DNA of 64,000 nt from Reyranella sp. (lineage in GTDB: Bacteria > Pseudomonadota > Alphaproteobacteria > Reyranellales > Reyranellaceae): assembly GCF_030651995.1 (NCBI RefSeq), contig NZ_JAUSBN010000005.1, positions 124,001 to 188,000 of the forward strand. Reading direction: 5' to 3'. The notes under the pieces are model-generated. The model did not search any database. It had not been told where the DNA came from and saw only the letters and a program-made list of their open reading frames with translations. The translations under genes and the position numbers were made by a program. Below, one piece after another: positions 56,718 through 64,000 of this stretch; position 1 is the stretch's first letter, and each line of letters begins with the position of its first letter.

Positions 56718-59003
56718 ATGAACGCGCCCCTCAAGCTCGGTCATTCGATCACGCGGCGTGAAGACCAGCGGTTCCTGACCGGCCGCGGGCTCTATGCCGA
56801 CAATACCGCGCCCGCCGACGCGCTGGCTGTGCTGTTCGTGCGCTCGCCGCATGCGCATGCCCGGATCCTGGGCATCGATGCGGCGGCCGCCCTCGCCTCG
56901 CCCGGCGTCCAGGCGATTTATACGGCGCAGGATCTCGTGGCCGACAAGATCGGCCACATGCCGGCCATCAGCGAGATCAAGGATGCGGCCGGAAATCGCC
57001 ACCGCGAGCCGGATCATCTGCCCATGCCGGTCGGCAAGGTGCGCCATGTCGGCGACATCGTGGCGATGATCGTGGCGGGTACGATCGACGAGGCGCGTGA
57101 CGCCGCCGAACTGCTCCAGGTCGACTACGAGGAACTGCCCGCCGTCGTGACCGCGGCGCAGGCGCTCGCTCCGGATGCACCACTGGTGCATGACGACGTG
57201 CCCGGCAACCTGATGTGCCGCTGGGGCAAGGGCGACGGCACCGCCACCGAGGCCGCGTTTGCGCGTGCGGCGCACGTCACGACCCTGTCGATCCGCTCGC
57301 CGCGCCAGATCGTGCACTACATGGAGACGCGGGCCGCCTGGTCGAACTACGACGCCGGCGACGATCTCGTCACCGTCACCTTCTCATCTCAGGGCGTACA
57401 GGTCCCGCACCGGCTGATGTGCGAGCGGGTGCTCCACGTCCCGAAGGAAAAGCTGCGCCTGATCACCGAGGATGTCGGCGGCGGCTTCGGGCCGAAGTAC
57501 CCGATCTACGCCGAATCGACGCTGATCGCCTGGGCGACGCGCAAGCTCGGACGAGGGCTACGCTGGACCTGCGAGCGCGCGGAACTGGCACAGGCCGACG
57601 CCCATGCCCGCGACCTCGTCGCGACGGCGGATCTCGCGCTCGACGCCGAGGGCCGTTTCATCGGCCTGCGCGTGAAGGCGGAAGCCAATTACGGCGCCTA
57701 TGTCTCGATGTTCGCCCCGACCATCCCGACCACGGGGCTCGCCAAGGTCATCTCCGGCCTCTACCGCATTCCCGCGATCTGCCTCGACTTCGACTGCGTC
57801 TTCAGCAACACCGTGCCGGTCGACGCCATTCGCGGTGCCGGCAAGCCCGAAGCGCTGTTCCTGCTGGAGCGTCTGGTCGACCTCGCCGCCCACGAGACCG
57901 GCCGCACGCCGGTCGAGCTGCGCCGCCTAAATTTGCTGCGCCCCGACGAGATGCCGTATGCCACGGCGACCGGCTACACCTACGATGCCGCCGATTGCAC
58001 GAGGCTGTTCGAGACGGCGCTCTCGGCCGCCGACGAAGCGGGCTTTGCAGCCCGGCGCGTCGCGAGCGAGGCCGCGGGCAAACGGCGCGGCTTGGGCCTG
58101 TCGTGCCACCTGCATGGCACTGGCGGCATCGCCGACGAGCATGTCGTGGTGAATGCCGAGGCCTGCCGGCTGGTCGCGCGGGTCGGCACGCAGAGCCAGG
58201 GCCAGGGCCACGAGACGGTGTTCGCGCAGATCCTGGCCGCCGCGCTCGACGTGCCGGTCGAGCGCATCGAGATCCGCCAGGGCGACACGCGCAGCATCCC
58301 GCACGGCGGCGGCACCGGCGGCTCCTCCTCCACCATCATCAGCGGCACGACGCTCAAGCGCGCCGCCGACGTGCTGATCGAGCGCGGCCGCGATCTCGCC
58401 GCCGAGCGGCTCGAGACCTCGCCCGCCGACATCGCCTATCGCGACGGCGCCTTCGAGGTCGTGGGTACCGACCGGCGGGTCGGCCTGTTCGAGCTGGCGG
58501 CCTGGAGGCCGTTCGACGGCGACGCGGTGTTCGCCGACAGCATGGAAGCCTTCCCGACCGGCGTCATGGTCTGCGAGGTCGAAGTCGATCCCGAGACCGG
58601 CGCCACGCACATCGACCGGCTCATGGCCGTCGCCGACTGCGGCCCGATCGTGAATCCGCGCCTGCTGGCCGGCCAGATGCATGGCGGCATCGTGCACGGA
58701 CTCGGCAATGCGCTGATGGAGGAGGCTCTCTACGACGAGACGAGCGGCCAGCTGCTGACGGGCACCCTGATGGATTATGCCCTGCCGCGGGCCGACGACG
58801 TGCCGTCGTTCGGGATCGAGACGATCGTGACGCTCTCGCCCAACAACATGCTGGGCTTCAAGGGCGTCGGCGAGCTTCCGACCAACGGCGCGCCGGCGGC
58901 GCTGGCCAATGCGGTGCTCGACGCGCTGCGGCCGCTGGGCGTTCGTCATATCGACATGCCACTGACCGCCGCCAAGGTCTGGGCGGCCTTGCAGAAGGGC
59001 TGA
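56718..59003 (+). CDS. Xanthine dehydrogenase-family molybdopterin-binding subunit, orphan
   Basis: The 761-residue large subunit has ITRREDQRFLTGRGLYADN at the start, AIRGAGKPEA, DVGGGFGPK and the active-site Glu719 in KGVGELPTNGAPA. It resembles CoxL/CutL-type aldehyde or heterocycle hydroxylases, but the carbon monoxide dehydrogenase AYRCSFR loop is absent. These enzymes need an Fe-S small subunit and an FAD medium subunit; neither gene is in the window. A TauE exporter gene follows on the other strand. Confidence 0.92.
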   Translation: MNAPLKLGHSITRREDQRFLTGRGLYADNTAPADALAVLFVRSPHAHARILGIDAAAALASPGVQAIYTAQDLVADKIGHMPAISEIKDAAGNRHREPDHLPMPVGKVRHVGDIVAMIVAGTIDEARDAAELLQVDYEELPAVVTAAQALAPDAPLVHDDVPGNLMCRWGKGDGTATEAAFARAAHVTTLSIRSPRQIVHYMETRAAWSNYDAGDDLVTVTFSSQGVQVPHRLMCERVLHVPKEKLRLITEDVGGGFGPKYPIYAESTLIAWATRKLGRGLRWTCERAELAQADAHARDLVATADLALDAEGRFIGLRVKAEANYGAYVSMFAPTIPTTGLAKVISGLYRIPAICLDFDCVFSNTVPVDAIRGAGKPEALFLLERLVDLAAHETGRTPVELRRLNLLRPDEMPYATATGYTYDAADCTRLFETALSAADEAGFAARRVASEAAGKRRGLGLSCHLHGTGGIADEHVVVNAEACRLVARVGTQSQGQGHETVFAQILAAALDVPVERIEIRQGDTRSIPHGGGTGGSSSTIISGTTLKRAADVLIERGRDLAAERLETSPADIAYRDGAFEVVGTDRRVGLFELAAWRPFDGDAVFADSMEAFPTGVMVCEVEVDPETGATHIDRLMAVADCGPIVNPRLLAGQMHGGIVHGLGNALMEEALYDETSGQLLTGTLMDYALPRADDVPSFGIETIVTLSPNNMLGFKGVGELPTNGAPAALANAVLDALRPLGVRHIDMPLTAAKVWAALQKG

Positions 59004-59795
59004 TCAGGCCTGCAGCAGGTCGAACAGGCCGCGCCCGCCGACATAGAGGCCGGCCACGATCACGAAGAGGGCGAAGAGCCTCGTCAGGACTCCCTTGCGC
59101 TGCGCCAGCACGGCATTCGCTTTGGTGCCAGCCAACGCACCGGCGACGCCACCCGCGATCAGAAGGGCCGCCACCTGCCAGTCCACCAGCCCGGACCAGG
59201 CATAGCTGCCGGCCGCCGTGATGCCGAAGGCGGTCACCGCCACCAGCGAGGCGCTGGTCGCATCCTCGAGTTTCATGTCCGCGGCGAGGATCAGGCCCGG
59301 CACGATCAGGAAGCCGCCGCCGATGCCGAAGAAGCCCGACAGGAGACCGACGCCCGCCCCCAACAGCACGAGACGCGGCAGGAGTCGCCGCGCGTTCTCC
59401 CGCGTCAGCCAGGCCGACTGGCTGCCGCCCTTGTCCTTGGGGCGCAGCATCATCACGCCGACCACGATCATGAGCACGCCGAACAGCGCGACGAGCTTCT
59501 GCCCGTCCATCGTCTTGCCGAGCGCGGCGCCGGCGAAGGCGCCGCCGACGCCCGCGAGGCTGAACACAATGGCACACGGCCAGTGGATCGGCGCCTTGCG
59601 CGCATGCATGGCCAGCCCTGCCGCGGCATTGACGGCCACGGCGAAGGCGGCCGTGCCGATCGCGACATGGGCCGAGGGCATGCCGACGGCGTAGAGGAGG
59701 AGCGGCACGGCCAGGATCGAGCCACCGCCCCCGATGAGTCCGAGGACGAGGCCGACCACACCGCCCGAGGCGAGCGCCGCGATCGGAGCGAACAT
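59004..59795 (-). CDS. TauE/SafE sulfite exporter family protein
   Basis: The 263-residue membrane protein has about eight helices and the duplicated TauE motif (LVLGLIGGGGSILAVPLLLY and LLSGFFGIGGGFLIVPGLI). TauE/SafE proteins export sulfite or organosulfonates. It is next to a YgaP-like rhodanese, with the stop of that gene and this start sharing TGATG, and near a BigR-type regulator, so export of sulfite made during sulfide detoxification is likely. Confidence 0.92.
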   Translation of the reverse strand: MFAPIAALASGGVVGLVLGLIGGGGSILAVPLLLYAVGMPSAHVAIGTAAFAVAVNAAAGLAMHARKAPIHWPCAIVFSLAGVGGAFAGAALGKTMDGQKLVALFGVLMIVVGVMMLRPKDKGGSQSAWLTRENARRLLPRLVLLGAGVGLLSGFFGIGGGFLIVPGLILAADMKLEDATSASLVAVTAFGITAAGSYAWSGLVDWQVAALLIAGGVAGALAGTKANAVLAQRKGVLTRLFALFVIVAGLYVGGRGLFDLLQA

Positions 59796-60322
59796 CAGGC
59801 CAGCGCCTTCCGGACCGTCCGGTTCCACGGCATCAGGGCCAGCACCTTGGCCATGCCGCACCAGCCCGTACTGCCGGCAAAGACGAGACCGGCGCCGACG
59901 AACGCCGAGACGGCGAAGAAGGGCGGCGCGATCCAGAGGCCCAGGACGACGCCCAGCACGACCAGGCTGCCGGCCACGATCTGGACCTGCCGCATGATCT
60001 CGATTGGCTGCTTCCTGTCGGTTGCCACGGGCAGCCCGGCACGCTTCCACGCTTCGAGCCCGCCCTCGAGCAGGTAGGCCTCACATCCCGCCGCGTCACC
60101 CAGGCGGGCGGCGTTGGCGCCGGTGCGGGCGCCGGAGCGGCAATGGAAGATGACCGCCATCGCGCCGCTCGTTTCGACACGCTGCAGGCTCGACAGCGGC
60201 GCATGCTTCGTCCCGGGGATGTGCTCGCGTGCCCTCTCATCGGGTTCGCGCACGTCGACCAGGATGGCTCCTTCAGCAACGAGCTGACGCGCCTTGGCAA
60301 CATCGATGACTTGCAGGGACAT
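59795..60322 (-). CDS. Rhodanese with DUF2892 membrane domain (YgaP-like)
   Basis: The 175-residue protein has an N-terminal rhodanese domain with persulfide Cys61 in FHCRSGARTG, then two membrane helices of DUF2892 (PIEIMRQVQIVAGSLVVLG, then GAGLVFAGSTGWCGMAKVLA). This is the YgaP architecture, a membrane sulfurtransferase. It overlaps the TauE gene and lies 24 bases after the ArsR-type regulator. Confidence 0.92.
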   Translation of the reverse strand: MSLQVIDVAKARQLVAEGAILVDVREPDERAREHIPGTKHAPLSSLQRVETSGAMAVIFHCRSGARTGANAARLGDAAGCEAYLLEGGLEAWKRAGLPVATDRKQPIEIMRQVQIVAGSLVVLGVVLGLWIAPPFFAVSAFVGAGLVFAGSTGWCGMAKVLALMPWNRTVRKALA

Positions 60323-60346
60323 GATGAATCCTTTCCGCGCGGCTCT

Positions 60347-60667
60347 TCAGTCCGCGCAATAGAGTCTGTGAAGCGTCGAAAGCAACGTCTCGATCCGGGC
60401 GTCCCCGATCCGGTACCAGAGGGTCTGGGCCTCCCGCCGGAAGGCGACGATCCCCTCCTCGCGCATGCGGGCGAGATGCTGGGACAGCGCCGACTGAGAC
60501 AGGCCCACTTCGGTCGCGAGCGTGCCGACGGTCGCCTCCCCTACCTCCACGAGCTTGCAGAGGATGAGCAGGCGCCGGTCATTGGCCAGCGCCGAGAGGG
60601 TGTCCGCGACTTCGCCGGCTTTTGCGCGGAGAGTCTCGAGATCGATGGTTTGCTTTGCCGTCTTCAT
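60347..60667 (-). CDS. bigR: ArsR-family persulfide sensor (BigR/SqrR type)
   Basis: The 106-residue winged-helix repressor has LSQSALSQHLARMREEGIV and Cys37 and Cys104, spaced like the two cysteines whose persulfide bridge switches BigR and SqrR. It should derepress sulfide-oxidation genes when persulfides accumulate. The ATG at 60667 leaves the AT-rich CTAATTTAG palindrome in the leader; ATG 60691 and TTG 60709 are alternatives. Divergent from blh. Confidence 0.88.
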   Translation of the reverse strand: MKTAKQTIDLETLRAKAGEVADTLSALANDRRLLILCKLVEVGEATVGTLATEVGLSQSALSQHLARMREEGIVAFRREAQTLWYRIGDARIETLLSTLHRLYCAD

Positions 60668-60728
60668 TTTCGATCTTGCTAATTTAGTCATTTCTAATAT
60701 ATCCGTCAATCAGATAACAGAGGAAATC
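60668..60728. promoter_or_regulatory. AT-rich regulatory region between bigR and blh
   Basis: It holds the perfect palindrome CTAATTTAG (60679-60687) and a related CTAATATAT (60694-60702), markedly AT-rich against the surrounding DNA. It is the expected BigR operator and the site of both promoters. Confidence 0.6.
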
Positions 60729-61601
60729 ATGGCACACGCCCCCACCATCGACGCCTTTTTCGACGAGGCGACCTTCACGGTAACCTATCTGGTGACCGAC
60801 CCCGAGACGCGCCGCGCCGCGATCGTCGACCCTGTGCTCGACTACGACCACAAGTCCGGCAAGGCGTCGACCAGGTCGGTGGAGCGCGTTCTCGCCAAGG
60901 CAAAGGAACGGCAGGCCTCCGTCGACTGGATCCTGGAAACGCATGCCCACGCCGACCATCTGACGGCGGCGCCGCTGTTGAAGGCACGGACAGCCGCCAA
61001 GGTCGTCATCGGCGAGCACATCCGCGACGTGCAGAGGATCTTCAGGAAGGTGTTCAACGCGGCGGACGTGAGCGAGGACGGGCGCGAGTTCGACCGGCTC
61101 GTCACCGACGCCGAGACGCTGCCGCTCGGCGATCTCCTGATCGAGGTGATGCACCTGCCCGGCCATACGCCGGCCGACGTCGCCTACCGGATCGGCGATG
61201 CCGTGTTCGTCGGCGACACGATCTTCATGCCCGACTACGGCACCGCCCGCACCGACTTTCCCGGGGGCGATGCGCCCACGCTGTACCGGTCGATCCGGCG
61301 CCTCCTGTCCCTGCCCCCGGAGACGCGGCTGTTCATGTGCCACGACTACAAGGCGCCCGGCCGCGACCGCTATGCCTGGGAAACCACGGTCGCCGAGGAG
61401 CGGGCCCGCAACATCCATGTGCATGACGGCGTGACCGAGGCCGAGTTCGTCGCGATGCGCACCAAGCGCGACGCCTCGCTGGCGGCCCCCGTGCTGTTGC
61501 TGCCTTCGGTGCAGGTGAACATCCGGGCCGGTCGCCTGCCGCCGCCGGATGACAATGGCCAGAGCTACCTGAAGATCCCGGTGAGACTCGTAGAAGCGTG
61601 A
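60729..61601 (+). CDS. blh: MBL-fold persulfide dioxygenase (Blh/ETHE1-like)
   Basis: The 290-residue metallo-beta-lactamase protein has THAHADH at residues 71-77, HLPGHTPADVAYRIGD, and a final metal histidine in MCHDYKAPGRD, the ETHE1/Blh arrangement. It oxidises glutathione persulfide to sulfite, which the nearby TauE could export. GAGGAAATC precedes the ATG. Divergent from bigR, as in known bigR-blh loci. Confidence 0.93.
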   Translation: MAHAPTIDAFFDEATFTVTYLVTDPETRRAAIVDPVLDYDHKSGKASTRSVERVLAKAKERQASVDWILETHAHADHLTAAPLLKARTAAKVVIGEHIRDVQRIFRKVFNAADVSEDGREFDRLVTDAETLPLGDLLIEVMHLPGHTPADVAYRIGDAVFVGDTIFMPDYGTARTDFPGGDAPTLYRSIRRLLSLPPETRLFMCHDYKAPGRDRYAWETTVAEERARNIHVHDGVTEAEFVAMRTKRDASLAAPVLLLPSVQVNIRAGRLPPPDDNGQSYLKIPVRLVEA

Positions 61602-61656
61602 GGATTGGCAGCGCGTTTCGCTCCCGCTAGGCTCCGCGTCCAAGGGAGAAAAACGC

Positions 61657-62625
61657 ATGTCCAAGAAATCCGTCGTCGCGCTCGCGGGCGCGCTGGTCCT
61701 GTTCGCCTCGTCGGCCTTTGCCCAGGCGCCCTGGCCCAACAAGCCCATCAAGCTGGTCGCACCCTATCCGCCGGGCGGCCAGACCGATGTCGTGTCCCGC
61801 TACTTCGCCGAGAAACTGTCCGGCGTGCTGGGCCAGCAGGTGATCGTCGACAACAAGCCCGGCGCCAACGGCATGGTCGGCATGGAGATCGTCAAGAACC
61901 TGCCGGCCGACGGCTACACGTTCGTCTACGTGAACTCGTCGATGATGTGCATCAACCCGTACGTCTACAAGAAGATCCCCTATGACGGGTTCAAGGATTT
62001 CATGCCCGTGACCCAGCATGGGCTGGCGCCGCTCGCGATGGTCGTGCCGCCCTCGCTGGGCGTCAAATCGGTCAAGGAATTCGTCGCCTGGGCCAACGAG
62101 CGCAAGGGCAAGGTCAACTTCGCCTCGTTCGGCAACGGCTCCTCCTCGCATATCTGGGGCGAGATGCTGAACCAGGCCGAGAAGCTCGACATGACGCACG
62201 TCCCCTACAAGGGCGCCGGACCGGCCGTGCAGGACGTCGTAGCCGGCCACATCCCGGTAACCATCCAGGACCTCGCCTCCAGCGGCGGGGCGATCAGCGG
62301 CGGCAAGCTGACGCCGCTCGCCGTCACCTCCGCCCAGCGCTGGCCGCGCCTGCCCAACGTGCCGACCTTCGAGGAGGCCGGCTACAAGATCAACCTGACC
62401 GGCTGGAACGGCCTCATGGCGCCGGCCGGCACGCCCAAGGAGATCGTCGAACGGCTGAGCGCCGAGATCCGCAAGCTGGTGCAGACTCCCGAGGGCAAGG
62501 AGAAGCTCCTCGACATGGGCCTGATCGCCACGGGAACGACGCCCGCGGAGATGGCCGAGATCCTGAAGACCGGCTGCGCCGCGTGGGGCGACGCCGTGAA
62601 GCGCGCCGGCGTCCAGCCGGAATGA
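61657..62625 (+). CDS. Tripartite tricarboxylate transporter receptor (Bug family)
   Basis: The 322-residue Bug protein has a signal peptide ending AFA, then WPNKPIKLVAPYPPGGQTDVVSRYFAEKL, VDNKPGANGMVG and PYKGAGPAVQDVVAGHI, the family hallmarks. It binds a dicarboxylate or similar solute for a TctAB-type transporter, but none is nearby. Such orphan Bug genes are abundant in many soil proteobacteria. Confidence 0.93.
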   Translation: MSKKSVVALAGALVLFASSAFAQAPWPNKPIKLVAPYPPGGQTDVVSRYFAEKLSGVLGQQVIVDNKPGANGMVGMEIVKNLPADGYTFVYVNSSMMCINPYVYKKIPYDGFKDFMPVTQHGLAPLAMVVPPSLGVKSVKEFVAWANERKGKVNFASFGNGSSSHIWGEMLNQAEKLDMTHVPYKGAGPAVQDVVAGHIPVTIQDLASSGGAISGGKLTPLAVTSAQRWPRLPNVPTFEEAGYKINLTGWNGLMAPAGTPKEIVERLSAEIRKLVQTPEGKEKLLDMGLIATGTTPAEMAEILKTGCAAWGDAVKRAGVQPE

Positions 62626-62684
62626 GCGATCAACTCTGATCCACATCAAGGGATGAAGGGCGTCCCCATGCGAGCGTGGCGCGC

Positions 62685-63269
62685 ATGGGCTCACGCATCC
62701 TGATCCTGAACGGCCATCCCGACACCAGCCGCAAGGGTCTGTGCGGCGCCTTGGCCGATGCCTATGCCGAGGGCGCCGAATCGGGCGGCCACTCGGTCGA
62801 GCGGCTCGACATCGGGGCGCTGCAGTTCGACCTGCTGCGCTCCCAGGCCGAATTCGAGACCGGCACGGCGCCGCCGGACATCGCGGCGGCGCAGGAGGCG
62901 ATCCGGCGCGCCGAACACCTGGTGGTCGTCTTCCCGCTCTGGCTGGGCGACATGCCGGCGCTGCTCAAGGGCTTCTTCGAGCAGACGCTGCGGCCGGGCT
63001 TCGCCTTCGCCTATCGCCCCAGTGGCCTGCCGCAGAAGCATCTCGGCGGGCGCAGCGCCCGGATCGTCGTCACCATGGGCATGCCGGCGCTCATCTACCG
63101 CTGGTACTTTCGCGCGCACGGGGTGAAGAACCTGAAGCGCAACATCCTGGGCTTCGTGGGCTACGGGCCGGTGCGTGACACGATCATCGGAGGCGTCGCA
63201 ACGGCCAAGCCCGCCGCCATGGCCCGCCACTTCGAGACGATGCGCTCCCTCGGCCGGGCCGCGCGCTGA
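62685..63269 (+). CDS. Flavodoxin-like NAD(P)H oxidoreductase
   Basis: The 194-residue flavodoxin-2 fold protein has RILILNGHPDTSRKGLCGAL at the start and FPLWLGDMPALLKGFFEQTLRPGFAF in the middle, as in quinone reductases of the MdaB/KefF group. It reduces quinones by two electrons using FMN or FAD. The ATG at 62685 is used; a GTG at 62676 is possible. Confidence 0.87.
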   Translation: MGSRILILNGHPDTSRKGLCGALADAYAEGAESGGHSVERLDIGALQFDLLRSQAEFETGTAPPDIAAAQEAIRRAEHLVVVFPLWLGDMPALLKGFFEQTLRPGFAFAYRPSGLPQKHLGGRSARIVVTMGMPALIYRWYFRAHGVKNLKRNILGFVGYGPVRDTIIGGVATAKPAAMARHFETMRSLGRAAR

Positions 63270-63270
63270 G

Positions 63271-63600
63271 CTAGCGGCGCGACAGGCGGTCGAGGGCCAC
63301 TGCGATCGCTTCGCGTGTCGCGGCGGGCTGCTCGGCGATGGCACGCCCCAGCAGGTCGAGCTGGCGGCGCAGCGTGTGCACCTGGTCGACCAGGTCGACC
63401 ACCGTCTCGACCGATTCTTCTTCGAAGCCCAGCTCGTCGACCAGCTCGCCCAGAAGGCGCGCGCGCGCCACGTCGATCTGCTCGAAGCGCCAGCCATCCC
63501 CCGCGCCCGAGGGACGCAACAGGCCGCGCGACACCCAGCGCTCGACATGGACTTCCGTCAGCTGACCGTGCTGACGCAGCAGTTCGTCCAACGTCGTCAT
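63271..63600 (-). CDS. cbpM: Chaperone modulator CbpM
   Basis: The 109-residue protein has a MerR-like winged-helix beginning (HVERWVSRGLLRPSG) and a helical C-terminal half, matching CbpM, the inhibitor of the DnaJ homologue CbpA. Its ATG overlaps the stop of the DnaJ-family gene (ATGA), so both are made together. Confidence 0.88.
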   Translation of the reverse strand: MTTLDELLRQHGQLTEVHVERWVSRGLLRPSGAGDGWRFEQIDVARARLLGELVDELGFEEESVETVVDLVDQVHTLRRQLDLLGRAIAEQPAATREAIAVALDRLSRR

Positions 63601-64000
63601 GTGAACTGCTCCATCTCCTTGCGGGGATCGTAGGCACGACCGGCTTCCCAGCCCTCGAGGAACGCCTTCAGCTTATCGTCCGGCGCCTCGGGCAGGACGA
63701 CCTTGAGCTTCACGTACTGGTCGCCGCGCTGGCCCGACTTGCGGTCGAGCAGGCCGCGTCCCTTGAGCCGCAGCGACGTGCCGGTGTTGGAGCCGGCCGG
63801 TACGTTCAACATCACCGCGCCGCCCACCGTCGGCACCTTCACCTTGCCGCCCAGGGCCGCCTCGGTGACCGTGACCGGCAGCTCGACATGGATGTCATTG
63901 TCGCGCGGCTGGAAGAAGGCGTGCGGGTCGACATGGATCTCGACATAGGCATCTCCCGCGGGACGGCCCTGGGTGCCGGGCATGCCCTGCCCCTTGAGGC
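63597..64000 (-). CDS. cbpA: DnaJ-family co-chaperone CbpA, C-terminal part (cut by window edge)
   Basis: Only the C-terminal substrate-binding domains are in the window: GDAYVEIHVDPHAFFQPRDN, then DIHVELPVTVTEAALGGKV, then VPAGSNTGTSLRLKGRGLLD. This is the CTD of class II DnaJ/CbpA proteins, which deliver substrates to DnaK. The J domain would lie beyond the right edge. Coupled to cbpM. Confidence 0.9.
   Translation of the reverse strand, partial: LKGQGMPGTQGRPAGDAYVEIHVDPHAFFQPRDNDIHVELPVTVTEAALGGKVKVPTVGGAVMLNVPAGSNTGTSLRLKGRGLLDRKSGQRGDQYVKLKVVLPEAPDDKLKAFLEGWEAGRAYDPRKEMEQFT

Overview
The window is high-GC, gene-dense, single-chromosome-type DNA that reads as an alphaproteobacterium. 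The evidence is the yajC-secD-secF-Mth938-squalene/phytoene-synthase-like block, an Aap-type amino-acid ABC operon, a BigR/Blh sulfide module, a Bug-type solute receptor and many CoA and flavin enzymes typical of soil Rhizobiales/Rhodospirillales. A Reyranella-like soil bacterium is my best guess, but no rRNA or tRNA gene is present to fix the genus. No phage, insertion sequence, integron or CRISPR array was recognised.

Layout. 1-5.7 kb: the tail of a Coq4-family gene, an acyl carrier protein, a MATE exporter, a PPK2 polyphosphate kinase, an MDR oxidoreductase and a NodB-type deacetylase. 6-10 kb (minus): an FAD aromatic hydroxylase and a luciferase-like monooxygenase whose ends overlap, an alpha/beta hydrolase and a squalene-synthase-fold protein. 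10-16 kb: a PuuD-like membrane protein, then the Sec accessory operon (yajC, secD, a long secF, Mth938 domain) facing a DUF815 AAA protein. 16-21 kb: a cysteine-less racemase homologue coupled to a PuuE-like deacetylase, a thioesterase, a ferredoxin reductase coupled to an SDR, and a PIN/RHH toxin-antitoxin pair. 21-28 kb: a hydrolase, an MlrC peptidase with a peptide-binding protein, a pirin and an M23 peptidase.

28.4-35.1 kb holds three tandem AapJ-like binding proteins followed by aapQ, aapM and aapP. 35.3-39.9 kb (minus) is a tightly packed six-gene run: pteridine-reductase-like SDR, folB, two EamA transporters, a sugar ketoisomerase and a DegT aminotransferase. 39.9-54.3 kb carries catabolic genes: a 2-hydroxyglutarate-oxidase-like protein, nitronate monooxygenase, three crotonase-fold enzymes, and a TetR-P450-thiolase-quinone reductase cluster with a clear operator. 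54.5-64 kb has a large periplasmic helical protein, an orphan molybdenum hydroxylase large subunit, a divergent sulfide module (BigR, YgaP-like rhodanese, TauE against Blh), a Bug receptor, a flavodoxin-fold reductase, and cbpM with the end of a DnaJ-family gene.

I found no clearly new system. The items most worth a second look are the pterin/deoxyaminosugar operon, a toxin-antitoxin pair that seems to have split another gene, a 145-base chain of hairpins, an enlarged SecF periplasmic domain, and a racemase homologue lacking both catalytic cysteines.
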